DNA from: Clostridiales bacterium
Lineage (GTDB): Bacteria > Bacillota_A > Clostridia > Oscillospirales > Oscillospiraceae
Assembly (NCBI GenBank): GCA_022777455.1
Contig: JALFGI010000296.1
Location: forward strand, 1-39,268
DNA: 39,268 nt
Direction of reading: 5' to 3'
A program made the position numbers and the translations under genes. Within the stretch, counting starts at the first letter, position 1. Every line of letters starts with the position of its first letter. Below the pieces are notes generated by a model, which worked only from the letters and a program-made list of their open reading frames with translations, had not been told where the DNA came from and did no database searches. Below, piece after piece: positions 31,191 through 38,798 of this stretch.

Positions 31191-32018
31191 ATGAAGGTAT
31201 TCCATCAAAACAAACGGGATAAAGCGGTGAATCAGGAACTGCTGATCGTTGAAAAACAGGAAAAAAGAATGGCGCAGGCGGCGATGAAGGCCAAGCCAGT
31301 GACGTGGAAAACAGCACTGGGAAACAAAATCCCCCAGAAGGTGTACACCGGGCTGGAAAGTGCGTTTTGCAAAGGGTTTTCGCTGGTGTTCCAGCAAGGG
31401 CGCGCTGTGATTGAGAAGAGCTGCCGCAAAGAGGATATTCAGGCCGATTATGCCGTTCAGGATTTTGCGGTGCAGGTCAAGGGCAGCCGGAAGGAACTGA
31501 GAAAGCTTCACAGGCAGGCGAAACAGGGGAATCTCATCAATCTTGCCGTGACAACGGTGGAAGGAATCGGCCTTGGTGCTCTGGGAATAGGAATGCCGGA
31601 TATCGTTTTGTTTCTCGGAACCCTGCTCAAGGGTATCTACGAAACAGCGCTGCACTACGGTTTCGACTATGATTCCCGGCAGGAGCAGCTGCTGATTCTG
31701 AAAATGATGGAAGTCTCCCTCAGCAACGGAGCAGACTGGGCCGGCAAAAATGCGGAAGTGGAGGAAATGCTTTCTCAGCAGACACCTGAAGTAACGGACG
31801 AGGACTTCCAAAGTCAGATAAAAGCCACAGCATCTGCCTTTGCGGTGGATATGCTTCTGCTGAAATTTGTTCAGGGTTTGCCGGTGGTGGGAATCCTCGG
31901 CGGAGCGGCTAATCCGATATATTACAGAAAGGTTATGAACTATGTTCAGCTGAAATACCGCAAACGATATTTGCTGAAACAGAAAGGTGATGTTCCTTTT
32001 GAAGACACATTGCAGTAA
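31191..32018 (+). CDS. EcsC-family protein
   Basis: 275 residues. The hallmark is an amphipathic and hydrophobic core, TTVEGIGLGALGIGMPDIVL then GTLLKGIYETALHYGFDYDS followed by EQLLILKMMEVSL, typical of EcsC proteins (named for the ABC-transporter-linked EcsC of Bacillus). A C-terminal hydrophobic stretch (FVQGLPVVGILGGAANPIYY) follows. The biochemical activity of EcsC proteins is not established; they are common beside membrane or stress genes. No good ribosome site is visible before the ATG at 31191. Confidence 0.8.
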   Translation: MKVFHQNKRDKAVNQELLIVEKQEKRMAQAAMKAKPVTWKTALGNKIPQKVYTGLESAFCKGFSLVFQQGRAVIEKSCRKEDIQADYAVQDFAVQVKGSRKELRKLHRQAKQGNLINLAVTTVEGIGLGALGIGMPDIVLFLGTLLKGIYETALHYGFDYDSRQEQLLILKMMEVSLSNGADWAGKNAEVEEMLSQQTPEVTDEDFQSQIKATASAFAVDMLLLKFVQGLPVVGILGGAANPIYYRKVMNYVQLKYRKRYLLKQKGDVPFEDTLQ

Positions 32019-32880
32019 CGCACAAAAATGGTTTCTCGGCTCCACGCTGACGCTGCTGGCCTTTGGCGAGCTTGCCTATGTTCTTGACAGCTGCATCGAT
32101 AGCTGGATGAATGAATGGAAGGTGCTGCCCCCGGAAGCAGTCATCAGCTCCATGTTTCTCCGAAAGCATCTGTTGCTCCTGATTTTGAGCATAACTGTCG
32201 GTGTCCTCCTTTACGCGCTGATCCACTATTGGAAGAAACGCACTGCCTACCCCAAAAGGTTGTCCGTGGTGCTGGGCATTCTTCTGCTGATGCTGAACCT
32301 GTTTTCCTGGTTTGCCATCTACTGCTGCTCAGAATTCGACCGGGACAGAATCCCTCAGAACATCGATATCCATGCTGAGCTTCGTTACATACGCTCCAAA
32401 AGCCATTGGTTTGGCCGGGGGGACCACTATTACACATACCCGGACACCTCATCGACGCCGGATATGACCGCAGAGGAATACCAGCAGATGCGGGATGTCT
32501 CCATCAGAGAAACCGGGAAGGCATATGATGTGTTTGGACAGCGCAGCGCCTCCTTACTTCCCTGTCTTGACTATAGCTATGGAAAGTGGGTCAGCGGCCT
32601 GTATGCCCTGGTTGCGGTATTCTGGTGCGTGGGAGCCATCATCGGGTGGAAGGCGGTAAAAGGTATCTGGAATCGGGTGCTCTATGGCAGCTGCTTTCTT
32701 GTCCTGACTGCCCAGGTTGTGGGGCCGCTGCTGGAGCAATTGGGAGTTATTATCTGGCCAATTCCTGTTCTGTTTTCGGATGTGGATTGGCTCTATTGGA
32801 TTGTGTGCGTGGTGCCGCTGTTTGCGGCCATGACCGTCCTTCTGGCAGAACAAGAAATGAACGATGCGCTGCTGACTTGA
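31990..32880 (+). CDS. membrane protein with N- and C-terminal helix groups
   Basis: About 296 residues. Hydrophobic segments lie near residues 16-32, 58-78 (LLLLILSITVGVLLYALIHY), 89-110 (SVVLGILLLMLNLFSWFAIY), 205-225 and 230-285, with a ~90-residue polar middle (RIPQNIDIHAELRYIRSKSH...) likely exposed outside the membrane. The frame overlaps the EcsC gene by ~29 bases. The start is uncertain: the ATG at 31990 is only two bases from AAAGG, and a TTG at 31999 is better spaced. No family recognised. Confidence 0.65.
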   Translation: MFLLKTHCSNAQKWFLGSTLTLLAFGELAYVLDSCIDSWMNEWKVLPPEAVISSMFLRKHLLLLILSITVGVLLYALIHYWKKRTAYPKRLSVVLGILLLMLNLFSWFAIYCCSEFDRDRIPQNIDIHAELRYIRSKSHWFGRGDHYYTYPDTSSTPDMTAEEYQQMRDVSIRETGKAYDVFGQRSASLLPCLDYSYGKWVSGLYALVAVFWCVGAIIGWKAVKGIWNRVLYGSCFLVLTAQVVGPLLEQLGVIIWPIPVLFSDVDWLYWIVCVVPLFAAMTVLLAEQEMNDALLT

Positions 32881-32902
32881 CCCCAAATACGGAGAAAAAA
32901 CG

Positions 32903-34114
32903 ATGGCCTACAGTGAACTGATGAAAAGCTTTCACCGCATTCGACCCTATATGCGCTCCTTCTATGTCTACGGCTTCCGGCACCGGCAGGAGTTTGACGC
33001 CAAGAGCACCAGAAGCTACGACAACGAGCGCCGCCGGGTGGAGAGCTGGCTGGGTGACTACATGAAATTCGGGCAGGACGAGGACGGGAAACGGGTATTC
33101 CTGTCGGTGGACAGCCGGAGTGTACCCCAAAATCCTTTGTATCGGGCCTTCAAGGCGAAAAGCTTCACGGATTTGGATATCACCCTCCATTTTCTCCTCA
33201 TGGATTTTCTGGACGAAGAAGAGGGTCTGACCCTCGGCGGCATTCAGGACGCGCTGGAAGAATACTTGGCAGAATTTGAAACGGCCCAGCTGCCGGATGA
33301 ATCCTCTCTGCGAAAAAAGCTGTCGGAATATGAGAAAATCGGCCTGGTGCGGAAGGAAAAGCAGGGAAAGCAGGTGCTTTACTATCTGGAAAGCCCGCCC
33401 AACTCCCTCGCTACTTGGGCCGACGCGGCGGCGTTCTTTTCCGAAGCCGCGCCCCTGGGGGTGGTGGGTTCCTACCTGCTGGACAAGCTGGAGACCCAAC
33501 CGGAGTACTTTCGGTTCAAGCACCACTACATATTAAACGCCCTGGACAGCGAGGTTCTCTGTGACCTGTTTCTGGCCATGGGCGAGAACAGACTGGTGAC
33601 CATCCGGCAGAATACCCGGAGCTTCGAGCTCCTGCCCCAGAAAATCTACATCAGCACCCAGACCGGAAGACAGTATGTGCTGGGGCAGTGGTCGGGACGG
33701 TTCCGATTCTTCCGGCTGGATCTCATTGACAGCGTGAAGTCTGGCAAATCGGTGGAAGAAGCGCCTACAGACAGCTTGCAGGCCTTTCAAAGCAAAGTCT
33801 GGGGCGTTGCCACAACGGCGGAGCTTGCAACGGAACATATTGAGCTGGTGATTCACGCGGAGCCGGAGGAGGGCTATGTTGTCCAGCGGCTGCACCGGGA
33901 AAAGCGCTGCGGCACCGTCACGGAGCTGGGCGGCGGCAACTGGCGGTTTGAAGCGGATGTGTTCGACGCGGTGGAGCTGCTGCCCTGGATTCGCACCTTC
34001 ACGGGGCGCATTGTGTCCCTGAAAAGCACAAATGCGGAAGTGGAAAAACGGTTTTACGGAGATTTAGCGGCCTTGCGGGCCATGTACGGAGGGGATGCGG
34101 ATGCTGTTCAGTGA
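32903..34114 (+). CDS. WYL-domain regulator 1
   Basis: 403 residues. The N-terminal ~150 residues look like a winged-helix region (FDAKSTRSYDNERRRVESWL, LRKKLSEYEKIGLVRKEKQG). A WYL core follows: NRLVTIRQNTRSFELLPQKI then RQYVLGQWSGRFRFFRLDLI, where the family's W-Y-L positions carry substitutions. WYL domains bind ligands, often nucleic acids, and regulate phage-defence and DNA/RNA repair genes. The C-terminus (WIRTFTGRIVSLKSTNAEVE) matches the usual WCX extension. It overlaps the next WYL gene by 14 bases; the two probably act as a pair. Confidence 0.85.
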   Translation: MAYSELMKSFHRIRPYMRSFYVYGFRHRQEFDAKSTRSYDNERRRVESWLGDYMKFGQDEDGKRVFLSVDSRSVPQNPLYRAFKAKSFTDLDITLHFLLMDFLDEEEGLTLGGIQDALEEYLAEFETAQLPDESSLRKKLSEYEKIGLVRKEKQGKQVLYYLESPPNSLATWADAAAFFSEAAPLGVVGSYLLDKLETQPEYFRFKHHYILNALDSEVLCDLFLAMGENRLVTIRQNTRSFELLPQKIYISTQTGRQYVLGQWSGRFRFFRLDLIDSVKSGKSVEEAPTDSLQAFQSKVWGVATTAELATEHIELVIHAEPEEGYVVQRLHREKRCGTVTELGGGNWRFEADVFDAVELLPWIRTFTGRIVSLKSTNAEVEKRFYGDLAALRAMYGGDADAVQ

Positions 34115-34997
34115 GATTTACGGAAGCTACTATCAGGCGGTGGCAAACATCCTCTCCAAGGCAGTGGAAGGAACGCTGGACGGGAAGACCCTGCGGCAAA
34201 TCGTTCGAGACACCGCCTTTGCCGAAAGTCCGCTGACCATCCCCGATGCCCTCACCTCCGGTCAGTGGCCACTGCTGAACCCCGATTACAGTACACCACT
34301 GTACCAGGAACCCTCCATGCCCCTGACGATGCTGCAAAAGCGTTGGATGAAAGCGATTTTACTTGACCCCAGAGTGCAGCTGTTCCAGCCGGACACCACC
34401 GGTCTGGAAGACATCGAGCCCCTGTTCCGGCCGGAGTGGTTGGTGTATTTCGACCGCTACACCGATGGGGATGATTACGAAAATCCCGACTATATCCGCA
34501 ATTTCCGCACCATTCTCGCCGCCCTCCGGGAGAAACAGCAGCTCCGGGTGCTCTTTCTGGACGGCAAGGGAAACCGGCACCACACCGTTGTATCCCCCCA
34601 GTATCTGGAATACTCCGAAAAGGACGACCGGTTTCGGATGGCGGCAGAGGGCTTCCGTCCCTGGGTCATTAACCTATCCCGGATAAAAGAGTGTGAAATA
34701 CTGGAAGTCCAGCTTTGCACCACCCATCAGGTGTTCCGCCATACCCAACGCCTTACCATGGAGCTGACGGATGAACGGGGCGCTCTGGAACGGGTGCTGC
34801 TACATTTTTCCCATCTGGAAAAGGAAACCAAACGGCTGGATGAAACCCATTATCAGATCACCCTTCACTATGACAAAAATGATGAAACAGAAATCCTGAT
34901 CCGCATTCTGTCCTTCGGGGCCGTGGTGCGGGTGACTGCCCCGGAAAGCTTCCGGGAGAAAATCCGACAGAGACTTGCCATGCAAAGCCAATATTGA
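34101..34997 (+). CDS. WYL-domain regulator 2
   Basis: 298 residues; the ATG at 34101 lies six bases after GGAGGGG, better than the ATG at 34095. The WYL core is clear: LRVLFLDGKGNRHHTVVSPQ, YLEYSEKDDRFRMAAEGFRP, WVINLSRIKECEI, followed by a WCX-type C-terminus (ILIRILSFGAVVRVTAPESF). No obvious HTH is seen in its N-terminal part, so DNA binding may be provided by the partner encoded just upstream. A strong bidirectional terminator starts one base after its stop. Confidence 0.87.
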   Translation: MLFSEIYGSYYQAVANILSKAVEGTLDGKTLRQIVRDTAFAESPLTIPDALTSGQWPLLNPDYSTPLYQEPSMPLTMLQKRWMKAILLDPRVQLFQPDTTGLEDIEPLFRPEWLVYFDRYTDGDDYENPDYIRNFRTILAALREKQQLRVLFLDGKGNRHHTVVSPQYLEYSEKDDRFRMAAEGFRPWVINLSRIKECEILEVQLCTTHQVFRHTQRLTMELTDERGALERVLLHFSHLEKETKRLDETHYQITLHYDKNDETEILIRILSFGAVVRVTAPESFREKIRQRLAMQSQY

Positions 34998-35031
34998 AAA
35001 ACCTCCGAAGGCACTTGCTTTCGGAGGTTTT
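34998..35031. terminator. bidirectional intrinsic terminator
   Basis: AAAACCTCCGAA (34998-35009) and TTCGGAGGTTTT (35020-35031) form a perfect 12-bp stem flanked by A and T runs, directly between the convergent WYL2 and LRR genes. Confidence 0.85.
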
Positions 35032-35052
35032 CCCATGGATGGGAAAGGGCGT

Positions 35053-36753
35053 TTATTCATCCAATCTCGTTTTCAGATACTTCAGTCTTTCTACCACAGC
35101 ATCGGCGGCTTCCGCTCCTGACAGAAATGCCAGAAGCTCCTGCGCGGTTTGCTTCCGCAGGCTGCTTTCAGCGCAGTCATACTCGTCTGAAACGGATACG
35201 CTCAGAATTCGCTTCTCTTCGTACAAACACGATGGTTCTAAAGCAACGCGGCCGGTATGGTGGGCATTCATGGGGAAGGAAACGCCAAAGCTGTCGAAAC
35301 CGCCCAATTCCGGCATCTCTTGGATGGCGCGCTGATACAGCGCATCGATCGCGTTTTGTACCTTGCGCTTCTCATTTGCCTGTTCCTCCAGTTTCCGATT
35401 CACAGCCTGTTCGTACATCCGCGTTTTTTCCATGCCTCGTATCCCACGCCAGATGATGCGCAGATTCACATTCACCTTCTGAACATAGAAGTCACTATCA
35501 CCGGGGAGGGACAGCTCCCGCATATCGCCCCAAATTGGAAACGCATCCTGGGAAATATCCTTTGTGCCATTCGGAATGAACAGGCTTTCGAGATGGATGC
35601 AGTGGTCAAAGGCCTTGCTGCCGATACGCCGCAGACTGTTCGGAAGAATGATTTGACGCAGCCTGGAACAGTCGGTACCGGAAAACGCCCGTTCTGAAAT
35701 GCTCACTACCCCATCCGGAATCGTTACCGTCTCCTGCTCGCCGTAGTAGCCATAATAGATTCCTGCCACAATCACATGCCCCTGGGAATCTGCCAGACCA
35801 CTGCATTTGCCAAATACATACCTCATCATTCCGGGAATCTCAGCCGAAATCCGGACGTTTGTTAATCCTGTACAGCCACAGAAAGCATGATAGCCGATCT
35901 CCCGCATACTTGCCGGCAGAGCAAGCTCCTGTAATTGGACGCAGTTTTCAAAAGCGCCTTCCCCAATTCTCTCCAACTTCTCGGGCAGGGTGATGTGCTT
36001 GAGACCTTTGCAGTTTTGAAAGGCCCAGGAATTTATTTCTACGACCTGCTCCGGAAGGATGATTTCCTCTAAAGCAACGCAGTCCATGAAAGCACCGCAC
36101 CCAATGGAGTTCAGCGCTTTCGGCATGTGGATGGATTTCAGGCTGCGGCAGCAAGAGAACGCATACCTGCCGATACGCTTCACACTGTCTGGAATCACAA
36201 CCGTTTCCAGCGCCGTATAGTTCTGAAACTGGGAATCTGAGATCTCCTCTGTCCCCTCCGGTATGACGATTGCCCTCACGGTTTCCTTTGAAATCGGTTC
36301 TTCCGACCAACGGACGGAATCCAGCGGACCAAACACGGCTTCCAGCTGCGCTTTCACCCCGATTTCCGCCTCCGCCAGCTTTGGAAACACGGTAATACTG
36401 CCGATGCAGCTGCCTCTGGAAAAGGTGATGAAATGAATATCCGTTCCATCCTTTACCAGGAACCAGCCACGAAGACTGTCAAACTGATAATCACTGGAAT
36501 CAAAGCAGGGAACGTTGCTGTAGGAATACAGAACGGCGTCTCCATAGCAATCCCTGCCCGCCACGACCGCGCCGGAATCATTCTTCTGTAAAACCTCCGC
36601 CGATGTCTGAAAGATTGCCCCCAGCCCCTGGTAGGTTTTGCTGCCAACCTGAATCACCGGGGATGGATCGTGTTCCCCGTCAAATTCCACCGCCTGCTGT
36701 CCGGAAAAAGCGAGTCCATATGTATTCTCTCCCAGTGTAAGTCTGAAAATCAT
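35053..36753 (-). CDS. large BspA-type leucine-rich repeat protein
   Basis: 566 residues, with GGGAGG eight bases before the ATG. Residues ~150-420 hold about ten ~23-residue LRR_5 repeats, e.g. LETVVIPDSVKRIGRYAFSC, LKSIHMPKALNSIGCGAF, LEEIILPEQVVEINSWAF, LKHITLPEKLERIGEGAF and LRQIILPNSLRRIGSKAF. The N-terminal ~140 residues are a separate beta-rich domain and the C-terminus is a coiled-coil-like region (EQAVNRKLEEQANEKRKVQN). No signal peptide is evident. It is a different protein from the LRR gene at 21644, sharing only the repeat type. Confidence 0.87.
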   Translation of the reverse strand: MIFRLTLGENTYGLAFSGQQAVEFDGEHDPSPVIQVGSKTYQGLGAIFQTSAEVLQKNDSGAVVAGRDCYGDAVLYSYSNVPCFDSSDYQFDSLRGWFLVKDGTDIHFITFSRGSCIGSITVFPKLAEAEIGVKAQLEAVFGPLDSVRWSEEPISKETVRAIVIPEGTEEISDSQFQNYTALETVVIPDSVKRIGRYAFSCCRSLKSIHMPKALNSIGCGAFMDCVALEEIILPEQVVEINSWAFQNCKGLKHITLPEKLERIGEGAFENCVQLQELALPASMREIGYHAFCGCTGLTNVRISAEIPGMMRYVFGKCSGLADSQGHVIVAGIYYGYYGEQETVTIPDGVVSISERAFSGTDCSRLRQIILPNSLRRIGSKAFDHCIHLESLFIPNGTKDISQDAFPIWGDMRELSLPGDSDFYVQKVNVNLRIIWRGIRGMEKTRMYEQAVNRKLEEQANEKRKVQNAIDALYQRAIQEMPELGGFDSFGVSFPMNAHHTGRVALEPSCLYEEKRILSVSVSDEYDCAESSLRKQTAQELLAFLSGAEAADAVVERLKYLKTRLDE

Positions 36754-36899
36754 CCGCTTACCTCCCTGTCTATATCATCTGAATTAAGTATACACCCAAA
36801 TTCCCGGTTTGGAAACCGCAATTTTTCTTTTTCCGGAATTTGGAGAGAAATCACTGTTCGCAACTTTTTTTCCGTGATGTTTTCATAGGCGCATGGTAA

Positions 36900-37770
36900 T
36901 ATATGGTCACAAGCAAGAGATACAGAAAACAAACGAAAAATATGGCACCAAGAACAAAACCTTCCCGTGGTGGTGCTGAGGAAAGCCAATTTGTTCAACA
37001 GGGTGGTTTCGGCTCTGGAAGATAAACCCGGTGACGGGGATAAAGGGAGCAATCCCGACTTGCCGCAAGGCGAGCTTATCGGAAAACCCATAACGAAGAT
37101 TTCACCTTTCTGCCCAAGGGCGACTGCTGCGGGTATGGTGGGATCGGAATCGGCGGTACATCGCCGGGTTCCTAATCCGGAAACGGAGGAGAAGCGGTTA
37201 TGGTTCCCAGGTGTGAGCTGCGCAACAGCGAATGCTTCGGAAATCTTCAGGAAGCCCCTCAAACCGAAAGGAAGGGGACGCCGAAAAGAAGGGAGTCCGC
37301 AAGACGAACAGGGCTGCGAATTCTGGGCCTTGCCCAAAAGGCAGGGATGGTAAATGTACACCTCGTAGTCCTCAACATTTTAGCTCACTTTGGTAGAGCG
37401 TTATCCTTCCAAGATAAAAGAGCCGGTTCGATTCCGGCAGATGTGTCAGCCAAAGTGTGTACGGCTTCAGGAAGAAAATCCACTTATTGTTCTGCAATAT
37501 GAACACTTACGGCGGCCGCAAGCCAAGGTAAGAGAAAGTATTGAGTAAGTGCAACTCTAGGAGGTGGCAGCCTCCGAATCCCGCAAGGAAGAATGTGCCG
37601 AAAAGAAATCTATAATGTCCTGATGCAAGAGTTTGCGGATTTTTGCAAAATCCGTGTGGATGTCCGCTACTGGCTAATCCCCAGTGTGAACACCGGTGCC
37701 AACGCCGGCAGATGCGGACGAAACAGGTCAAGTTCTCAGCCTGTACCTTCATCCCCAAGAAACACAAATA
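36900..37770 (+). ncRNA. candidate giant structured non-coding RNA (GOLLD/ROOL-like)
   Basis: No protein-like frame is convincing over ~870 bp, but hairpins capped by GNRA-type loops are frequent: CCCG-GTGA-CGGG (~37027), GGGA-GCAA-TCCC (~37045), GCC-GCAA-GGC (~37062), CC-GAAA-GG inside a CCCCT/AGGGG stem (~37255-37277), GGC-CGCAA-GCC (~37513) and TCC-CGCAA-GGA (~37579). Other stems are GCTG-CGCAA-CAGC (~37217), GGCG/CGCC (~37152-37165) and GGATTTTTGCAAAATCC (~37637). A tRNA-like element (37374-37446) lies inside. Length, GNRA density and neighbouring tRNAs recall the giant GOLLD and ROOL RNAs, but no consensus could be checked. Ends, strand (tRNAs are plus) and promoter are inferred. Confidence 0.5.
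37374..37446 (+). tRNA. tRNA-Gly(TCC)-like, degenerate
   Basis: D-arm GCTC/GAGC, anticodon stem TTATC/GATAA with loop CTTCCAA (anticodon TCC), and T-arm GCCGG-TTCGATT-CCGGC are perfect. The acceptor stem AACATTT/AGATGTG has an A-G mismatch at the first pair, and the 3' end reads TCAG rather than NCCA. It lies inside the structured RNA region and may not be an ordinary aminoacylated tRNA. Confidence 0.7.
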
Positions 37771-37771
37771 C

Positions 37772-37846
37772 GGTCCCTTCGTCTAGTGGTCAGGACATCA
37801 GACTCTCAATCTGAAAACGTGGGTTCAACTCCCGCAAGCATCACCA
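37772..37846 (+). tRNA. tRNA-Glu(CTC)-like with defective acceptor stem
   Basis: Anticodon stem TCAGA/TCTGA with loop CTCTCAA gives anticodon CTC. D-arm, T-arm (GTGGG-TTCAACT-CCCGC) and encoded ACCA are good. The acceptor arms GGTCCCT and AAGCATC have two mismatches and one G-T pair. The 3' arm is one base from that of the tRNA-Asp further along the array (AGGCATC), suggesting recombination between neighbours. Confidence 0.75.
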
Positions 37847-37849
37847 AAT

Positions 37850-37924
37850 GGAGCGTTGGTGTAAATGGTAACACGTCCGCCTCCCACGCGGATGACGCCG
37901 GTTCAAGCCCGGTACGTTCCTCCA
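37850..37924 (+). tRNA. tRNA-Gly(CCC)
   Basis: Acceptor GGAGCGT/ACGTTCC (one G-T pair), D-arm GTGT/ACAC, anticodon stem TCCGC/GCGGA with loop CTCCCAC (anticodon CCC), T-arm GCCGG-TTCAAGC-CCGGT and encoded TCCA. Confidence 0.92.
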
Positions 37925-37934
37925 TAACAAAAAT

Positions 37935-38009
37935 GATGCCTTCATCCAGCGGCCTGGATACCGGACTGTCTCTCCGGCAACGCGGGTTCGATTCCCGCAG
38001 GCATCGCCA
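37935..38009 (+). tRNA. tRNA-Asp(GTC)
   Basis: Perfect acceptor GATGCCT/AGGCATC, D-arm ATCC/GGAT, anticodon stem CCGGA/TCCGG with loop CTGTCTC (anticodon GTC), T-arm GCGGG-TTCGATT-CCCGC and encoded GCCA. Confidence 0.92.
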
Positions 38010-38012
38010 AAT

Positions 38013-38088
38013 CGGGTATTGATGTAACTGGTTAGCATTTCTGCCCTCCAAGCAGACCGTGCCGGTTCGAACCCGGCATATCCGACCA
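38013..38088 (+). tRNA. tRNA-Gly(TCC) with C33
   Basis: Acceptor CGGGTAT/ATATCCG (one G-T pair), D-arm ATGT/GCAT, anticodon stem TCTGC/GCAGA, T-arm GCCGG-TTCGAAC-CCGGC and encoded ACCA. The anticodon loop is CCTCCAA, so the position before anticodon TCC is C instead of the near-universal T33. Confidence 0.88.
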
Positions 38089-38120
38089 AACAATACTTTG
38101 AAACGAAAGGAGCGTTTCCC

Positions 38121-38744
38121 ATGAAATTACATCCACTTCAGCCCGGCAATCTGATTTCCTTCGGCCGGTATCCTCAAGGAGCCAAGGGTGAGGTTCAGCC
38201 CATCCAGTGGCAGGTGCTGGAGGTAAAAGAAGATCGTGCCCTGCTGCTGTCCCGGTATGTGCTGGATATGCAGCCGTTCTATTCAGAAAAGGGCTGTGTC
38301 CGCTGGATCGACTCCACCGTTTGCCAGTGGCTGCGGGAGACCTTCCTGCCCACCGCTTTTACGCAGGAGGAGCAGACGGAGATCTATCACCCCGCTCCCA
38401 AACAGGATCCCAACGAGGACTTCCTGACCTGGCTGCTCTTCGGAGGCGAGGAGCGGATTGACGACCCCGTCTTCCTGCTCTCCACGGAGGAAGTCAAGCA
38501 GTATTTCCCCAATGAAAACGGCCTGTTCTGTACGGGCGCCACTGCCCAGATGACCCCATGGGTGCTGGCAAACCACCCCGACATTGACGAAAGGAATCAG
38601 AATGTCTGCTGGTGGCTGCGTTCCAGCTCCAACCAGAGCCCCTTCGCCTTTATCGTGTCCCCGGTGGACTCCATCGGCGCCAGCATGATTGACCCGAACA
38701 ACCGGCAGGGTGTCCGTCCCGCAATCTGGGTCAAGATTGGATAG
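38121..38744 (+). CDS. DUF6273-type protein
   Basis: 207 residues. The N-terminal part (GNLISFGRYPQGAKGEVQPI, QWQVLEVKEDRALLLSRYVL) and the C-terminal WWLRSSSNQSPFAFIVSPVD and GVRPAIWVKIG are the characteristic ends of DUF6273 domains, small beta-rich modules with unknown activity. AAGGAG lies about nine bases before the ATG. It starts 32 bases after the last tRNA, with no terminator between, and is followed 54 bases later by rtcB. It is therefore likely to share a transcript with either or both. Confidence 0.85.
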   Translation: MKLHPLQPGNLISFGRYPQGAKGEVQPIQWQVLEVKEDRALLLSRYVLDMQPFYSEKGCVRWIDSTVCQWLRETFLPTAFTQEEQTEIYHPAPKQDPNEDFLTWLLFGGEERIDDPVFLLSTEEVKQYFPNENGLFCTGATAQMTPWVLANHPDIDERNQNVCWWLRSSSNQSPFAFIVSPVDSIGASMIDPNNRQGVRPAIWVKIG

Positions 38745-38798
38745 ACATTTCTCAGCCGTTATGGTATTCTAGGCACAGAAAAAAAGGAGGTGCTTCCT

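Noticed and set aside
36967..37353. 128-residue plus-strand ORF in the structured region
   Set aside because: No ribosome site, a Pro/Gly/Lys-rich composition typical of translated structured RNA, and several hairpins cross it.
36900..37600. Group II intron, RNase P RNA or tmRNA
   Set aside because: I see no intron-type 5' start, no reverse transcriptase, no recognisable RNase P core and no tag-peptide arrangement.
37806..38122. Minus-strand ORFs of ~95 residues with repeated sequence elements
   Set aside because: They are the reverse complements of the tRNA array; their similarity comes from shared tRNA T-arms.
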